Below are positions 42,101 to 50,622 of a stretch of DNA of 64,000 nucleotides, piece by piece. Every line of letters begins with the position of its first letter. Within the stretch, counting starts at the first letter, position 1. The notes below the pieces were generated by a model. The model worked only from the letters and a program-made list of their open reading frames with translations, had not been told where the DNA came from and did not search any database. The position numbers were made by a program, and so were the translations under genes. Source of the stretch: Micromonospora musae (lineage in GTDB: Bacteria > Actinomycetota > Actinomycetes > Mycobacteriales > Micromonosporaceae); NCBI RefSeq assembly GCF_003626635.1, contig NZ_RAZT01000008.1:62001-126000 (forward strand), in the 5' to 3' direction.

Positions 42101-43163
42101 CGTCGATACCGCTGTCGCCGGTCATGTCGGTGGCGCCGGTGAGGTCGCCGCCGTCGAGGACGACCACCACGTGCGGCCCGTCCGTCGCCGGGCCGGCCGG
42201 GCTGAACCGGGATCGGCTGGCCAGCACCTCGTCGAGCAGCTGCTCCAGTTCGGCGGCGGAGCTGGTGACCAGGCGCACCGGGCCGAGGGCGTCGGCGCGG
42301 TCCGGATGCCGGGCGTGCGGCAGCCACTTGACCCACTCCCAGGCGGCGCGTCGTTCGGGTCCGGCGCAGACGGCGATCAGCAGCTCCTCCGGGGCGTGGA
42401 AGACCGCCAGCTGGGTGAGGACCGCCCGCACCATCGCCCGCGCCGCCGCGCCCCGGGCCGGGCCGCCGTCCGCCGCCGGCCCGTTGTCGGGTTCGGTGGC
42501 GCCGACGTCGCGTACGAAGACCCGGGCGAAGCTGCGCAGCGAGAGCGCCACCGGCAGGTCGGGCACGACCGAGTAGGCGTCGAGGAAGCGGCGCAGCGCG
42601 CCGGCCGTCATCGGCTCCAGCTCCTCCAGCGGCCGGGTCACGGGTGGGAGCAGCGGGGTGGCGAGGGTCTGCGGCCCGACGCCGACCCGTACCACCGCGA
42701 AGTCCGGATCGCCGGGGCGGCGCTCCCAGACCCGGTGGCTCGTCACCGTCGACCAGAGCCGCTCCGGGTCGGGATGCCGGTAGTAGAGCCCCTCCCGCTG
42801 CCGCCCGGCGGTCTCCCGGACCCGGCGGCGCAGGGCGGTCAGGTGCCGCAGGTACTCCCGCCTGGCCGCCATCATCTCCGACTTGCGGGGCGTACCGGAC
42901 GCGCTGCCCCACGAGGTCACCAGCATCGCCAGCGAGGAGAGCCCGAACATCGCGCCCACCACGTACGAGTAGGCGCCCCCGCCCCGGCCGAACATCATCG
43001 CCATCGCCACCGTGCCGCCGAGCATGGGCAGCACCATGAGCAGCTGCTGCCAGCGGCCGCCGGTCACCTCGGGGATCTCCGGCGGGGCCTCGACGGGCAG
43101 CTCGCCGACCGGGATCTCGGGTGCCGGTCGGCGGGGCGGCCGTTTGACGACGACGGTGGACAC
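39183..43163 (-). CDS. eccC: EccC-type type VII secretion ATPase with three FtsK-like domains
   Basis: A 1326-residue single-chain EccC. Two membrane helices lie near 40-80; a DUF-type stalk region follows; then three FtsK/SpoIIIE ATPase domains with intact Walker A lysines K500 (G-A-T-G-S-G-K-S), K850 (G-A-P-Q-S-G-K-S) and K1131 (G-D-A-E-C-G-K-S). The first domain has Walker B L-L-I-C-D-E-F. EccC is the motor that recognises the C-terminal YxxxD/E signal of Esx-type substrates. It starts at GTG 43163 with GGAGG upstream, divergent from eccD across 103 bases in which a leftward TACGAT (43205-43210) may be the -10. Confidence 0.94.
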   Translation of the reverse strand: MSTVVVKRPPRRPAPEIPVGELPVEAPPEIPEVTGGRWQQLLMVLPMLGGTVAMAMMFGRGGGAYSYVVGAMFGLSSLAMLVTSWGSASGTPRKSEMMAARREYLRHLTALRRRVRETAGRQREGLYYRHPDPERLWSTVTSHRVWERRPGDPDFAVVRVGVGPQTLATPLLPPVTRPLEELEPMTAGALRRFLDAYSVVPDLPVALSLRSFARVFVRDVGATEPDNGPAADGGPARGAAARAMVRAVLTQLAVFHAPEELLIAVCAGPERRAAWEWVKWLPHARHPDRADALGPVRLVTSSAAELEQLLDEVLASRSRFSPAGPATDGPHVVVVLDGGDLTGATDMTGDSGIDAVTVLDLDTPPPRLLDRYALLLELRDGRLHSYSAQGHAEVGAPDQLDPADAEAVARRLAPLRLAGTANGPDAPLHAEPGLPELLDLGDPQGFTVEQGWAPRPARDRLRTPIGVGADGGTVELDLKESAQDGMGPHGLLIGATGSGKSELLRTLVLGLAATHSSEQLNFVLIDFKGGATFASFDRLPHTAAVITNLEDALPLVDRMVDAINGELMRRQELLRRAGNFAGVRDYERARATGSALPPLPSLLLICDEFSELLSAKPDFIDLFVQIGRLGRSLGVHLLLASQRLEEGRLRGLDTHLSYRIGLRTFSALESRTVLGVPDAHELPRTPGHGYLRFGTEPLVRFKAAYVSGALPRRGPAGGPEVDGPPRLLTFDTHFVPIPDPGAKPTPTAEEEGRESLLDVLVGRLAGQGPPAHQVWLPPLDRPPALDELLGPVTVDSARGFSTGNPELHGALGVPVAVVDKPFEQRRDLLWLALDGAAGHVAVVGAPQSGKSTVLRTLICALALTHTPREVQVYCLDFGGGGLAALRDLPHVGGVSGRADPTAVRRTIGEVATLLAERERRFAELGVESMAAYRRWRSEPTGAGRPDVDPFGDVFLVVDGWTTLRAEYDDLEPLITDLATRGLSYGVHVVTTALRWLDFRPAIRDLFGSRLELRLGDPNDSLVARRAAANVPEKTPGRGVNADGLHFLTALPRLAGADTADLVKQVAGAWNAPPAPRVRLLPPVLPYADLDLAAATGLRLPIGIAEADLRPVALDFAAEPHFVVFGDAECGKSSFLRALGATITTRFTPEQARVILVDYRRSLLGAIETDHLIGYGTAAAHATDLVESAAGYLARRIPGPEVTPEQLRERSWWSGPELFVLVDDYDLVATGPANPLRALEEYLPQARDIGLHLVLARRSGGAARAQYEPIVQRLRELATAGLVMTGSPDEGALVGPVRPGPLPPGRGRLVTRREGVRLVQLAHLPAP

Positions 43164-43266
43164 GGAACCTCCTTCCGGAACGCTCGGTAACCCGAAGCTG
43201 GCTCATCGTAGGTAAAGTCCTGTCGTCCGCGCAGCCACCGATCCCGTTCGATATGGAGACAGGCCG

Positions 43267-44664
43267 ATGTCATCCGGGCTGGCCCGCGTCACGATCAGCG
43301 CCCCGCGACGCCGGCTGGACGTCGCCCTGCCGGAACAGGTCCCCCTCGCGGAGCTGCTCCCGGACGTGCTGCGCCACGCCGGTGTCGGGCTGGCCGACGA
43401 CGGCGAGCGGCACGGGGGCTGGGTGTTGCGGCGCACCGACGGCGTGCCGCTGTCGACCGCCCAGGGGCTGCATCCGCAGGGGATCCGCGACGGTGAGGTG
43501 CTGCACCTGGTCCCGGCCCGCGTCCACTGGCCGGAGCTGGAGTACGACGACGTGGTCGAGGCGATCGTGGACGGCGCGCGGCGTCGGGGCGGGGCGTGGT
43601 CGGCGGCGGCCACCCGGACCGTCGTACTGGCCGGCGCCGGTGTGCCGCTCGCGGTGGGGTTGCTCGCCCTGCTCGGCGGCGGGCCGCAGCAGCGGGGCGG
43701 CTGGCTCACCGCGGCCGTCGGCGCGCTGCTGCTGGTCGTCGCGGGGACGATCGCCTCCCGGGCGCACGGCGACGGGGTGAGCGCCGCGACGCTCGGCGGC
43801 TACGCTCTGCCGTACGCGGCGGCGGCCGGTGCGCTGGCGGTCGGCTCGGGTGACCCGGTTGGTCCGTTCGCGCCGCTGCGCTGGGTGGGGGCCGCGGAGG
43901 TGCTGGCCGGCGCGGTGGCGCTGCTGTTGGCGTCGGTGCTCGGCCTGCTCGGGGTCGCCAGCCGGCTACGCGTCTTCGTGGCCGGTGCGACGGTCGGCCT
44001 GCTGGGCGCGCCGACGGCCCTCGGCGGGCTGGCGCTCGGCCCGGCCGGAGCCGCCGCGGTGCTGCTCTGCGTGCTGGTCTTCGCGATCGGGGTGATTCCG
44101 CTGCTGGCGATCCGGCTCGGCAAGCTGCCGCTGCCGCCGATCACCCTGCCGACGGCGGACGAGGGCGGTACGCCGGTGCGCGACCTGCCCGACCGGGGCC
44201 GGGTGTACGCCGCGGTGGCCCGCACCGAGGAGATGCTCACCGGGATGCTGCTGGGGCACGCCGTGCTGGCCGTGCTGGCGGCGGTGGTGCTGGCCGTCAC
44301 CGGTGGCGTCGCCGGTGCGGTGCTGATCGCCGTCACCGCCGCCGTCCTCTTGCTCCGCTCCCGGCTCTTCGTGGCGGTCCGGCACCGGGTGCCGCCGGTG
44401 ATCGGCGGTCTGGTCGGGTACGCCGTGCTCGGCGCCGTGCTCGCCGACCGGGCCGGTGCGACCGGTCGGCTCGGGCTGGCCGCCGCCGGGGTGGCGCTGG
44501 CCGTGCTCGCCGTGAGCGCCGGCACCACCTACGCCCGACGTCCGGTCTCGCCGTACCTCGGTCGGGTCGCGGACCTGGCCGACACGGCGTTCGTGGTGGC
44601 CGTGGTGCCGGTCGCCTGCGCGGTGCTGGACCTGTACGAACAGGCCCGGGGGCTGCTCGGCTGA
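43267..44664 (+). CDS. eccD: EccD-type type VII secretion membrane protein
   Basis: A 465-residue protein with an N-terminal ubiquitin-like YukD domain (about 5-85, V-T-I-S-A-P-R-R-R-L-D-V-A-L-P) followed by about eleven membrane helices from 120 to 460. This is the EccD layout; in ESX complexes EccD forms the membrane vestibule next to EccB, EccC and EccE. It is divergent from eccC and convergent with ppa (34 bases between stops). No eccB, eccE, EsxA/B-like or PE/PPE gene is in the window, so the rest of the machine must lie elsewhere. ATG with GGAGA upstream. Confidence 0.9.
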   Translation: MSSGLARVTISAPRRRLDVALPEQVPLAELLPDVLRHAGVGLADDGERHGGWVLRRTDGVPLSTAQGLHPQGIRDGEVLHLVPARVHWPELEYDDVVEAIVDGARRRGGAWSAAATRTVVLAGAGVPLAVGLLALLGGGPQQRGGWLTAAVGALLLVVAGTIASRAHGDGVSAATLGGYALPYAAAAGALAVGSGDPVGPFAPLRWVGAAEVLAGAVALLLASVLGLLGVASRLRVFVAGATVGLLGAPTALGGLALGPAGAAAVLLCVLVFAIGVIPLLAIRLGKLPLPPITLPTADEGGTPVRDLPDRGRVYAAVARTEEMLTGMLLGHAVLAVLAAVVLAVTGGVAGAVLIAVTAAVLLLRSRLFVAVRHRVPPVIGGLVGYAVLGAVLADRAGATGRLGLAAAGVALAVLAVSAGTTYARRPVSPYLGRVADLADTAFVVAVVPVACAVLDLYEQARGLLG

Positions 44665-44698
44665 GCGGTTCCCGGGCCCGTCGTAAAGATCGATGCGA

Positions 44699-45205
44699 TC
44701 AGTGCAGGCCTTCGCCGCGCTCCTCGGCTTCCTTGGCGCGCTGGTAGGAGGCGTGGATCTCGGCCTCGGCCTCGGTGCGGCCCACCCAGGTGGCGCCCTC
44801 GACGGACTTGCCGGGCTCGAGGTCCTTGTACACCTCGAAGAAGTGCTGGATCTCCAGCCGGTCGAACTCGCCCAGGTGGTGGATGTCGCGCAGGTGCTCC
44901 TGGCGCGGGTCCTCGTAGGGGACGCAGAGGACCTTGTCGTCGCCGCCCTTCTCGTCCGTCATCCGGAACATGCCGATGGTGCGGCATCGAATGAGGCAGC
45001 CGGGGAAGGTGGGTTCGGGCACGAGGACGAGCGCGTCCAGCGGGTCACCGTCCTCACCGAGGGTGCCCTCGATGAAGCCGTAGTCCGCCGGATACTGGGT
45101 GGATGTGAAGAGGGTGCGGTCCAGCCGGATCCGGCCGGTCTTGTGGTCCACCTCGTACTTGTTGCGGTGACCCTTCGGGATCTCAACCGTGACGTCGAAA
45201 TCCAT
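44699..45205 (-). CDS. ppa: Inorganic pyrophosphatase
   Basis: A 168-residue family I pyrophosphatase, a soluble Mg-dependent enzyme that hydrolyses PPi from biosynthetic reactions. The signature D-G-D-P-L-D-A-L-V-L (about 52-61) provides metal-binding aspartates, and the substrate contacts K-Y-E-V-D near 16 and Y-P-A-D-Y-G-F near 38 are present. The ATG at 45205 has GAGGGAG 8 bases upstream; an upstream in-frame extension is not conserved-looking. It is divergent from the dacB-type gene, as Rv3628 and Rv3627c are in M. tuberculosis. Confidence 0.96.
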   Translation of the reverse strand: MDFDVTVEIPKGHRNKYEVDHKTGRIRLDRTLFTSTQYPADYGFIEGTLGEDGDPLDALVLVPEPTFPGCLIRCRTIGMFRMTDEKGGDDKVLCVPYEDPRQEHLRDIHHLGEFDRLEIQHFFEVYKDLEPGKSVEGATWVGRTEAEAEIHASYQRAKEAEERGEGLH

Positions 45206-45351
45206 GTGCACGCTCCCTCGTTTGCCCACGCTGGCCAACGGAATCGCCGGCACCGCCGGTGGGCGTATTCACCCGCCGGCCGCGACCGCCGCATAGTGTT
45301 CGGACCGAAGTAGTGTCACCCAAGCCAATTTCCGCAGGGGAGGAGGGGGCC

Positions 45352-47262
45352 GTGGGGAGGGAAGATTCACATTACCGCCCGGACGAGGGGTCTGGACGCG
45401 GTACGGGGCGATCTGGTTCCGGTGGCGCCACTGGGCGCGTACGGGTTCCCGGTACTCACCCCTCCCGGACCTCAGGCCCGGGCCCCGACCAGGCGGCGGA
45501 GCAACCGCCCACCGGTGGCTCCGCGCCCATTCCGGGACGATTCCCCGCCGTGGGGCCGGAGCGGCCCATGGTCCCTCCGGTCTTTCCCGCCCCCGATTCC
45601 GCCGGGCCGGCTCCGACCTCCGGTATCCCGACCAGCCCGGCACCGGCCGGACCGAGCCGCGAGCAGTGGCCCGCCGTCCAGGAGTACGCCGGGGCGGCGC
45701 TGGGCGGACCGCCGACAACCGGTCCCACCGACCGCACCGCTCCCGCCGGTCCGGACCGGCTCGGCGCCGGCGGTTCGCCCGACGGCCCGGTCAGTGCGCC
45801 GCCGGATGCCGCCGGCCCGATCGCTCCCGCGCCGCGCCGTCGGCTGCCGGTGGTGCTCGCCGTGGTGCTCCTGCTCGTGCTCGCCGGCGTGGGGGTGGCG
45901 GTGGTACGCCCCGGCCCGGTCGCCGACTGGCTCGGCGGCGCCGAAGACACCCGGGCCGAACCGGCGGCACCGGAGCCCTCGCCGTCGGCGGTGCTGGCCG
46001 GTGCCGACCCGAACGCCCCCGAGCCCACGCCCGACGGGGTGCGCGCCGCGCTCGACCCGCTGGTCCGGGCGGCCGCGCTCGGCGACCGGGTGAACGTCTC
46101 GGTGGCGGACGCCGTCACCGGCCAGTCCCTCTTCGGTCGGGGCGCGGACGACGGCACCGTGCCCGCCTCGGTGACGAAGCTGGTCACCGGGGTCACCGTG
46201 CTCGCCGCCAGGGGACCCGGATACCGGATCCCGACCCGGGCGGTCGCCGGGGCGAACCCGGGCGAGGTGGTCATCGTCGGCGGCGGAGACCCGACGCTCG
46301 CCGTCGACAAGAACGGCTTCTATCCGGGCGCCGCCCGGCTGGACGACCTGGCCCGCCAGGTCGAGCAGGCGCTCGGCGGCGCCAAGCCGACCAAGGTGAT
46401 CATCGACGGGTCGCTCTACTCCGGCCCGGGCCTCGAACCGGGCTGGGACGAGGACATTCCGACCGGCGGGTACGGCTCGCCCATCACCGCCCTGATGACC
46501 GACGGCGCGCGTCGGGACGTGCCGCAGGCCAAGCGGGACCACGAGGCGGGTAACCACGCCGCCGTGCGGGTCTCCGAGCCCGACCTCACCGCCGGCCGCG
46601 CGTTCGCGCGGCGGCTCGGTCTGCCGAACAGCGCGGTCTCCCGCGGCACGGCGCCCATCGCGGGGGGCGACGCCACGGCCGGCGCCCCCGGCAGCGAACT
46701 CGGCAAGGTCGAGTCGATGCCGCTGATGCGGCTGGTCGACATCATGATCACCGACAGCGACAACATCATCGCCGAGGCGCTGGCCCGCCAGGTCGCGCTG
46801 GCCCGGGACAAGCCCGGCTCGTTCGTCGGCGCGGGCGCCGCCATGGACGAGGTGGCCGGGGAGCTGGGCCTGCCGGCCGACGAGCTCTCCCTCGCCGACG
46901 GCAGCGGGCTGTCCCGCACCAACCGGATCAGCCCGTCGCTGCTCACCGACCTGATCACGCTCGCCGGCAACGGCAGCCGCCCCGAGCTGGCCGCGATCTT
47001 CGGTGGCCTGCCGGTCGCCGCCTGGTCCGGAACCCTGGGCGACAGGTACGAGACGGCCGGCACCGAGGCCGGCGCCGGCGTGGTCCGGGCCAAGACCGGG
47101 ACGTTGAGCAGCGTGAACGCGATCGCCGGCCTGGTCACCACGAAGGACGGCCGGCTGCTCACCTTCGCGGTGCTCACCGACCGGGTGCCCGGCGGTAGCG
47201 ATCCCGCCCGGGTGGCACTGGACCGGATCGCCGCCACGCTCGCGAGCTGCGGCTGCCGCTGA
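45352..47262 (+). CDS. dacB: D-alanyl-D-alanine carboxypeptidase, PBP4/S13 family (Rv3627c type)
   Basis: A 636-residue membrane-anchored peptidoglycan carboxypeptidase/endopeptidase. Residues 1-160 are a Pro/Gly/Ala-rich cytoplasmic region, unusually long; one helix spans about 163-186. The penicillin-binding domain has S273-V-T-K276, S469-D-N471 and K581-T-G. The GTG at 45352 has GGGAGGAGGGGG just upstream. Homologue Rv3627c stands beside ppa in mycobacteria. The long N-terminal tail could be a docking or phosphorylation region, which is speculation. A bulged hairpin terminator follows, although the next gene also has its own promoter. Confidence 0.92.
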   Translation: MGREDSHYRPDEGSGRGTGRSGSGGATGRVRVPGTHPSRTSGPGPDQAAEQPPTGGSAPIPGRFPAVGPERPMVPPVFPAPDSAGPAPTSGIPTSPAPAGPSREQWPAVQEYAGAALGGPPTTGPTDRTAPAGPDRLGAGGSPDGPVSAPPDAAGPIAPAPRRRLPVVLAVVLLLVLAGVGVAVVRPGPVADWLGGAEDTRAEPAAPEPSPSAVLAGADPNAPEPTPDGVRAALDPLVRAAALGDRVNVSVADAVTGQSLFGRGADDGTVPASVTKLVTGVTVLAARGPGYRIPTRAVAGANPGEVVIVGGGDPTLAVDKNGFYPGAARLDDLARQVEQALGGAKPTKVIIDGSLYSGPGLEPGWDEDIPTGGYGSPITALMTDGARRDVPQAKRDHEAGNHAAVRVSEPDLTAGRAFARRLGLPNSAVSRGTAPIAGGDATAGAPGSELGKVESMPLMRLVDIMITDSDNIIAEALARQVALARDKPGSFVGAGAAMDEVAGELGLPADELSLADGSGLSRTNRISPSLLTDLITLAGNGSRPELAAIFGGLPVAAWSGTLGDRYETAGTEAGAGVVRAKTGTLSSVNAIAGLVTTKDGRLLTFAVLTDRVPGGSDPARVALDRIAATLASCGCR

Positions 47263-47270
47263 CCCACCCC

Positions 47271-47308
47271 GGGCCGGCGGGCGGGGCGTGGCGCCTCCCG
47301 GCCGGCCC
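47271..47308 (+). terminator. Terminator after dacB
   Basis: GGGCCGGCGGG (47271-47281) pairs with CCCGGCCGGCCC (47297-47308) with one bulged base and a 15-base loop, eight bases after the stop. Confidence 0.65.
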
Positions 47309-47342
47309 ACCGCAGGCCCGGTTCGGGGTGTTCCCACCCGGG

Positions 47343-47348
47343 TACGGT
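47343..47348 (+). promoter_or_regulatory. Leaderless -10 box for the zincin-like gene
   Basis: TACGGT at exactly -12 to -7 from the ATG at 47355; a TTCGGG at 47321-47326 is a possible -35 at 16 bases. No ribosome site is present. Confidence 0.6.
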
Positions 47349-47354
47349 GGGTGC

Positions 47355-48422
47355 ATGGCGCAGTTCGTGGACTGGGATCTCGCCGCCGCCACCGCGGGGG
47401 CGCTCGGCAAGTCGGGTCCCCGGGTGTCGTACGCCGAGGCCACCGAGGTCGTCGGTGACCTGCGGCGACTCACCGAGGAAGCGGCCCGGCACGTGGCCGA
47501 CTACACCGGTCTGCGGGCGCAGGTGAGCCATCCGCCCGTCCGGGTGGTCGACCGGCGGGACTGGGCCGCCGCCAACATCGCCGGGCTGCGTGAGGTGCTC
47601 GGCCCGCTGGTCGGGCGGCTCGGTGGCGACAAGAAGCCTGGTGTCCTCACCGAGGCGATCGGCTCCCGTCTGACCGGGGTGCAGGCGGGCACCGTGCTCG
47701 CGTACCTCTCCGGCCGGGTGCTCGGCCAGTACGAGGTCTTCTCCGGCGACCCGGGGCAACTGCTGCTGGTCGCGCCGAACATCGTCGAGGTGGAGCGGAA
47801 GCTCGGTGCCGACCCGCGCGACTTCCGGCTTTGGGTCTGCCTGCACGAGGTGACCCACCGGACCCAGTTCACCGCCGTGCCGTGGATGCGGGCCTACTTC
47901 CTCGGCGAGGTGCAGGCGTTCGTGGACGCGTCGTCCGGCGAGGATCACCTGGTCGATCGGCTGCGCCGCGGGGTGGGCACCCTCGCCGACGCCATCCGCG
48001 ACCCGGAGAGCCGCACCAGCGTGCTGGATCTCGTCCAGACGCCGGGGCAGCGGGCCGTGCTGGACCGGCTCACCGCGCTGATGACGCTGCTCGAGGGGCA
48101 CGCCGAGTTCGTGATGGACGGCGTCGGCCCCCAGGTCATTCCCAGCGTCGAACGGATCCGTGCCGCGTTCAACCGGCGGCGTGAGGCCGGCAACCCGCTG
48201 GAGAAGGCGATCCGCCGGCTGCTGGGCGTGGACGTCAAGATGCGCCAGTACGCCGAGGGCCGCAAGTTCGTGCACGGGGTGGTCGAGCGGGTCGGCATGG
48301 AGGGCTTCAACAAGGTCTTCGGCTCGCCGCTGACCCTGCCCCGGATCGACGAGCTGGGCGACCCGGACGCCTGGGTGGCCCGGGTGCACGGCCCCGCCGG
48401 TCCGCTGCCGTCGGCCGGCTGA
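47355..48422 (+). CDS. Zincin-like metallopeptidase family protein (Rv3626c type, DUF2342)
   Basis: A 355-residue protein of the family annotated as F420-biosynthesis-associated or DUF2342. A zincin motif H164-E-V-T-H168 with upstream W-V-C-L and downstream R-T-Q-F is visible; a further conserved E in L-E-G-H-A-E-F-V-M-D may be the third ligand. Whether it is an active peptidase is not settled. It sits between dacB and tilS exactly as Rv3626c does. The ATG is at leaderless distance from a TACGGT box. Its stop precedes tilS by 10 bases, so the two are co-transcribed. Confidence 0.88.
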   Translation: MAQFVDWDLAAATAGALGKSGPRVSYAEATEVVGDLRRLTEEAARHVADYTGLRAQVSHPPVRVVDRRDWAAANIAGLREVLGPLVGRLGGDKKPGVLTEAIGSRLTGVQAGTVLAYLSGRVLGQYEVFSGDPGQLLLVAPNIVEVERKLGADPRDFRLWVCLHEVTHRTQFTAVPWMRAYFLGEVQAFVDASSGEDHLVDRLRRGVGTLADAIRDPESRTSVLDLVQTPGQRAVLDRLTALMTLLEGHAEFVMDGVGPQVIPSVERIRAAFNRRREAGNPLEKAIRRLLGVDVKMRQYAEGRKFVHGVVERVGMEGFNKVFGSPLTLPRIDELGDPDAWVARVHGPAGPLPSAG

Positions 48423-48432
48423 CGGCACGTCC

Positions 48433-49416
48433 GTGGCCGTACTCGCCCCGCCGGTGGCCGCGATCCGGGTGGCGGTGCGCCGCGCCCTGACCGGCCTGCC
48501 CGGGGAGGGGCCGGTGCTGGTGGCCTGTTCCGGTGGCGCCGACTCGCTGGCGCTCGCCGCCGCCACGGCGTTCGTCGCGCCGCGCCTCGGCCGCCGCGCC
48601 GGCCTGGTGACGGTCGACCACGGGCTGCAGGAGGGCTCCGCCGAGCGGGCCGCCGAGGTGGTGGCGTTCGCCGGCGAGCTGGGACTGGCCCCGGTGGAGC
48701 TGGTCCGGGTGCAGGTGGCCGGGCGTCACGGTGGCCCGGAGGCGGCCGCCCGGGAGGCCCGCTACGAGGCGCTGGGGGCCGCCGCCGCGCGGCACGGCGC
48801 CGCCGCGGTGCTCACCGGACACACCCGCGACGACCAGGCCGAGACCGTGCTGCTCGCGCTGGCCCGGGGCGCCGGCCCGCGGGGCCTGGCCGGGATGCCC
48901 GCCCGCCGGGACCTCGCCGGGGTGCCGCTGCTGCGCCCACTGCTCGGGATCACTCGTGCGCAGACCCTGGCGGCCTGCGTCGTGCTCGGCCTGAAGCCGT
49001 GGGTCGACCCGCACAACAGCGACCCCGCGTACTCCCGGGCACGGGTGCGCTCCGACGTGCTGCCCGCGCTGGTCCGCGCGCTGGGGCCGGCGGTGCTGGA
49101 CGGGCTGGCCCGGACCGCCGGGCTGGTCGCTGAGGACAATGCCGCGCTCGACGACCTCGCCGAGGCGGCCCTGGCGACCGCCCGTGATCCGGCGGGCGGC
49201 CTTGCCGTGCCGGCGCTCGCCGCGCTCGCTCCCGCCGTACGCAGCCGGGTGCTGCACGCCTGGGCCAGGGAGCTGGGCGCCCCGCCGAGCGCGCTCTCCC
49301 ACCGTCACGTGGTGGCGCTGAACGCGCTGGTCACGGCGTGGCGGGGACAGGGCCCCGCGCACCTGCCGGGCGGTCTGCGCGTCCTTCGCCGCGCCGATCG
49401 CCTCCTGCTCGCCTGA
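48433..49416 (+). CDS. tilS: tRNA(Ile)-lysidine synthase
   Basis: A 327-residue N-type ATP pyrophosphatase. The PP-loop S-G-G-A-D-S is at 33-38, followed by V-D-H-G-L-Q (about 59) and G-H-T-R-D-D-Q-A-E-T (about 130), typical of TilS. It converts the wobble C34 of tRNA-Ile(CAU) to lysidine so that AUA is read as isoleucine. It is the short actinobacterial form without the large C-terminal domains of E. coli TilS. GTG start 10 bases after the zincin-like gene. hpt usually follows directly; here a regulator and a microprotein are placed between. Confidence 0.93.
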   Translation: MAVLAPPVAAIRVAVRRALTGLPGEGPVLVACSGGADSLALAAATAFVAPRLGRRAGLVTVDHGLQEGSAERAAEVVAFAGELGLAPVELVRVQVAGRHGGPEAAAREARYEALGAAAARHGAAAVLTGHTRDDQAETVLLALARGAGPRGLAGMPARRDLAGVPLLRPLLGITRAQTLAACVVLGLKPWVDPHNSDPAYSRARVRSDVLPALVRALGPAVLDGLARTAGLVAEDNAALDDLAEAALATARDPAGGLAVPALAALAPAVRSRVLHAWARELGAPPSALSHRHVVALNALVTAWRGQGPAHLPGGLRVLRRADRLLLA

Positions 49417-49508
49417 GGCGCCGGAGGGCACCTCCTGGGCCGGGGCTGGGCGAAGACCCCGACCGTACGCTCGCGTAACACCCCGGTGGTGGTGCCGGGC
49501 CCGGTCGG

Positions 49509-50471
49509 TCAGCCGACGTGGGCGCGGTCGCGGAAGGTGCTGCGGTAGCTCTGCGGCGTGGCGCCGACCCGGCGGGTGAAGTGGTGGCGCAGCGTTGCGG
49601 CGTCGCCGAAGCCGGCCCGGTCCGCGACCGCCTCGACGCTGAGCCCGGTCTCCTCCAGCAGCCGGCGGGCCAGCAGCACCCGCTGGTTGGTCACCCAGTC
49701 GTGCGGAGTGGTGCCGGTCTCGGCCCGGAACCGGCGGGCGAACGTCCGGGGCGCCATGCCGGCCCGCGCCGCCAGCTCGTCGACGGTGACGGGGCGTTCG
49801 AGGTGCCCCATCAGCCACTCCAGGACCGGTTCCAGGGTCGGGGCCTCCGGCGCCCGGGGGATCGGTGCCTCGATGTACTGGGCCTGGCCGCCGTCGCGGT
49901 GCGGCGGCACCACCATCCGGCGGGCCAGCCGGGTGGCGGTGGCCGAGCCGTGCTCCTGGCGGACCAGGTGCAGGCAGGCGTCGATGCCGGCGGCGGTGCC
50001 GGCGCTGGTGAGAAGCCGACCGTCGGCGACGTAGAGGGAGTTGCACTGGACCCGTGCCGTCGGGTGCAGCCGTTGCAGGTCGTCGACGTACCGCCAGTGG
50101 GTGGTGCAGTCGCGGCCGTCGAGCAGCCCGGCCGCGCCCAGCAGGAAGGCGCCCGAGCAGACGCTGAGCAGGTGTGCGCCGCGGGCCTCGGCCCGGCGCA
50201 GCGCTTCCAGCACCGGTTCGGGGACGGTGGCGCACCGGTCGTGCGCGGGGACCGCGACCAGGTCCGCCTCCTCCAGTGGGGCGAGGTCGGCGTGCGGGAC
50301 GAGCTGGAATCCGGCGGAGGTGCGTACCGGCGCGCCGTCCGGGCTGCAGACGTCGAAGCGGTAGGCGGGAAATCCGTCGGCCGTCCGGTCGGTGCCGAAG
50401 ACCTCCGCGAGCACGCCGAGCTCGAACGGGGCGACCTGGTCGAGGGCGAGTACGGCAACCGATCGGAGCAT
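49509..50471 (-). CDS. GlxA-type AraC-family regulator with DJ-1/PfpI domain
   Basis: A 320-residue regulator. The N-terminal DJ-1/PfpI-like domain (about 1-175) has the nucleophile-elbow-like S-V-C-S-G-A-F-L-L (cysteine near 104). The C-terminal AraC/XylS DNA-binding domain has two helix-turn-helix units (about 225-315; V-D-E-L-A-A-R-A-G-M-A-P-R-T-F-A-R-R-F and V-A-D-R-A-G-F-G-D-A-A-T-L-R-H-H-F). The ligand is unknown. It lies between tilS and hpt on the opposite strand, breaking the conserved order, and is divergent from a microprotein gene across 151 bases that contain a palindrome. The ATG has a TACCCT box at leaderless spacing. Confidence 0.9.
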   Translation of the reverse strand: MLRSVAVLALDQVAPFELGVLAEVFGTDRTADGFPAYRFDVCSPDGAPVRTSAGFQLVPHADLAPLEEADLVAVPAHDRCATVPEPVLEALRRAEARGAHLLSVCSGAFLLGAAGLLDGRDCTTHWRYVDDLQRLHPTARVQCNSLYVADGRLLTSAGTAAGIDACLHLVRQEHGSATATRLARRMVVPPHRDGGQAQYIEAPIPRAPEAPTLEPVLEWLMGHLERPVTVDELAARAGMAPRTFARRFRAETGTTPHDWVTNQRVLLARRLLEETGLSVEAVADRAGFGDAATLRHHFTRRVGATPQSYRSTFRDRAHVG

Positions 50472-50477
50472 GTGACG

Positions 50478-50483
50478 AGGGTA
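50478..50483 (-). promoter_or_regulatory. Leaderless -10 box for the GlxA-type regulator
   Basis: Reading leftward, TACCCT lies exactly at -12 to -7 from the ATG at 50471. Confidence 0.55.
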
Positions 50484-50511
50484 ACCCGACTGTTGGCAGT
50501 AAATCGATGAT

Positions 50512-50531
50512 CAGTGGCATTCCTGCCACTG
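50512..50531. promoter_or_regulatory. 20-bp palindrome, likely GlxA-type operator
   Basis: CAGTGGCA and TGCCACTG form a perfect inverted repeat around TTCC. Its centre is about 50 bases upstream of the regulator start codon, the usual place for an AraC-type activator. A related half-site TTGGCAGT lies at 50493-50500 between the palindrome and the -10 box. Confidence 0.65.
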
Positions 50532-50622
50532 TCGGCTCCTGGGTCGAGGTCGCACACTGGGCTCAGATCCGATGCGCATCGGCGGCGAAACCAATATCAA
50601 CCATTCGAAAGTGGGCGCCGTC

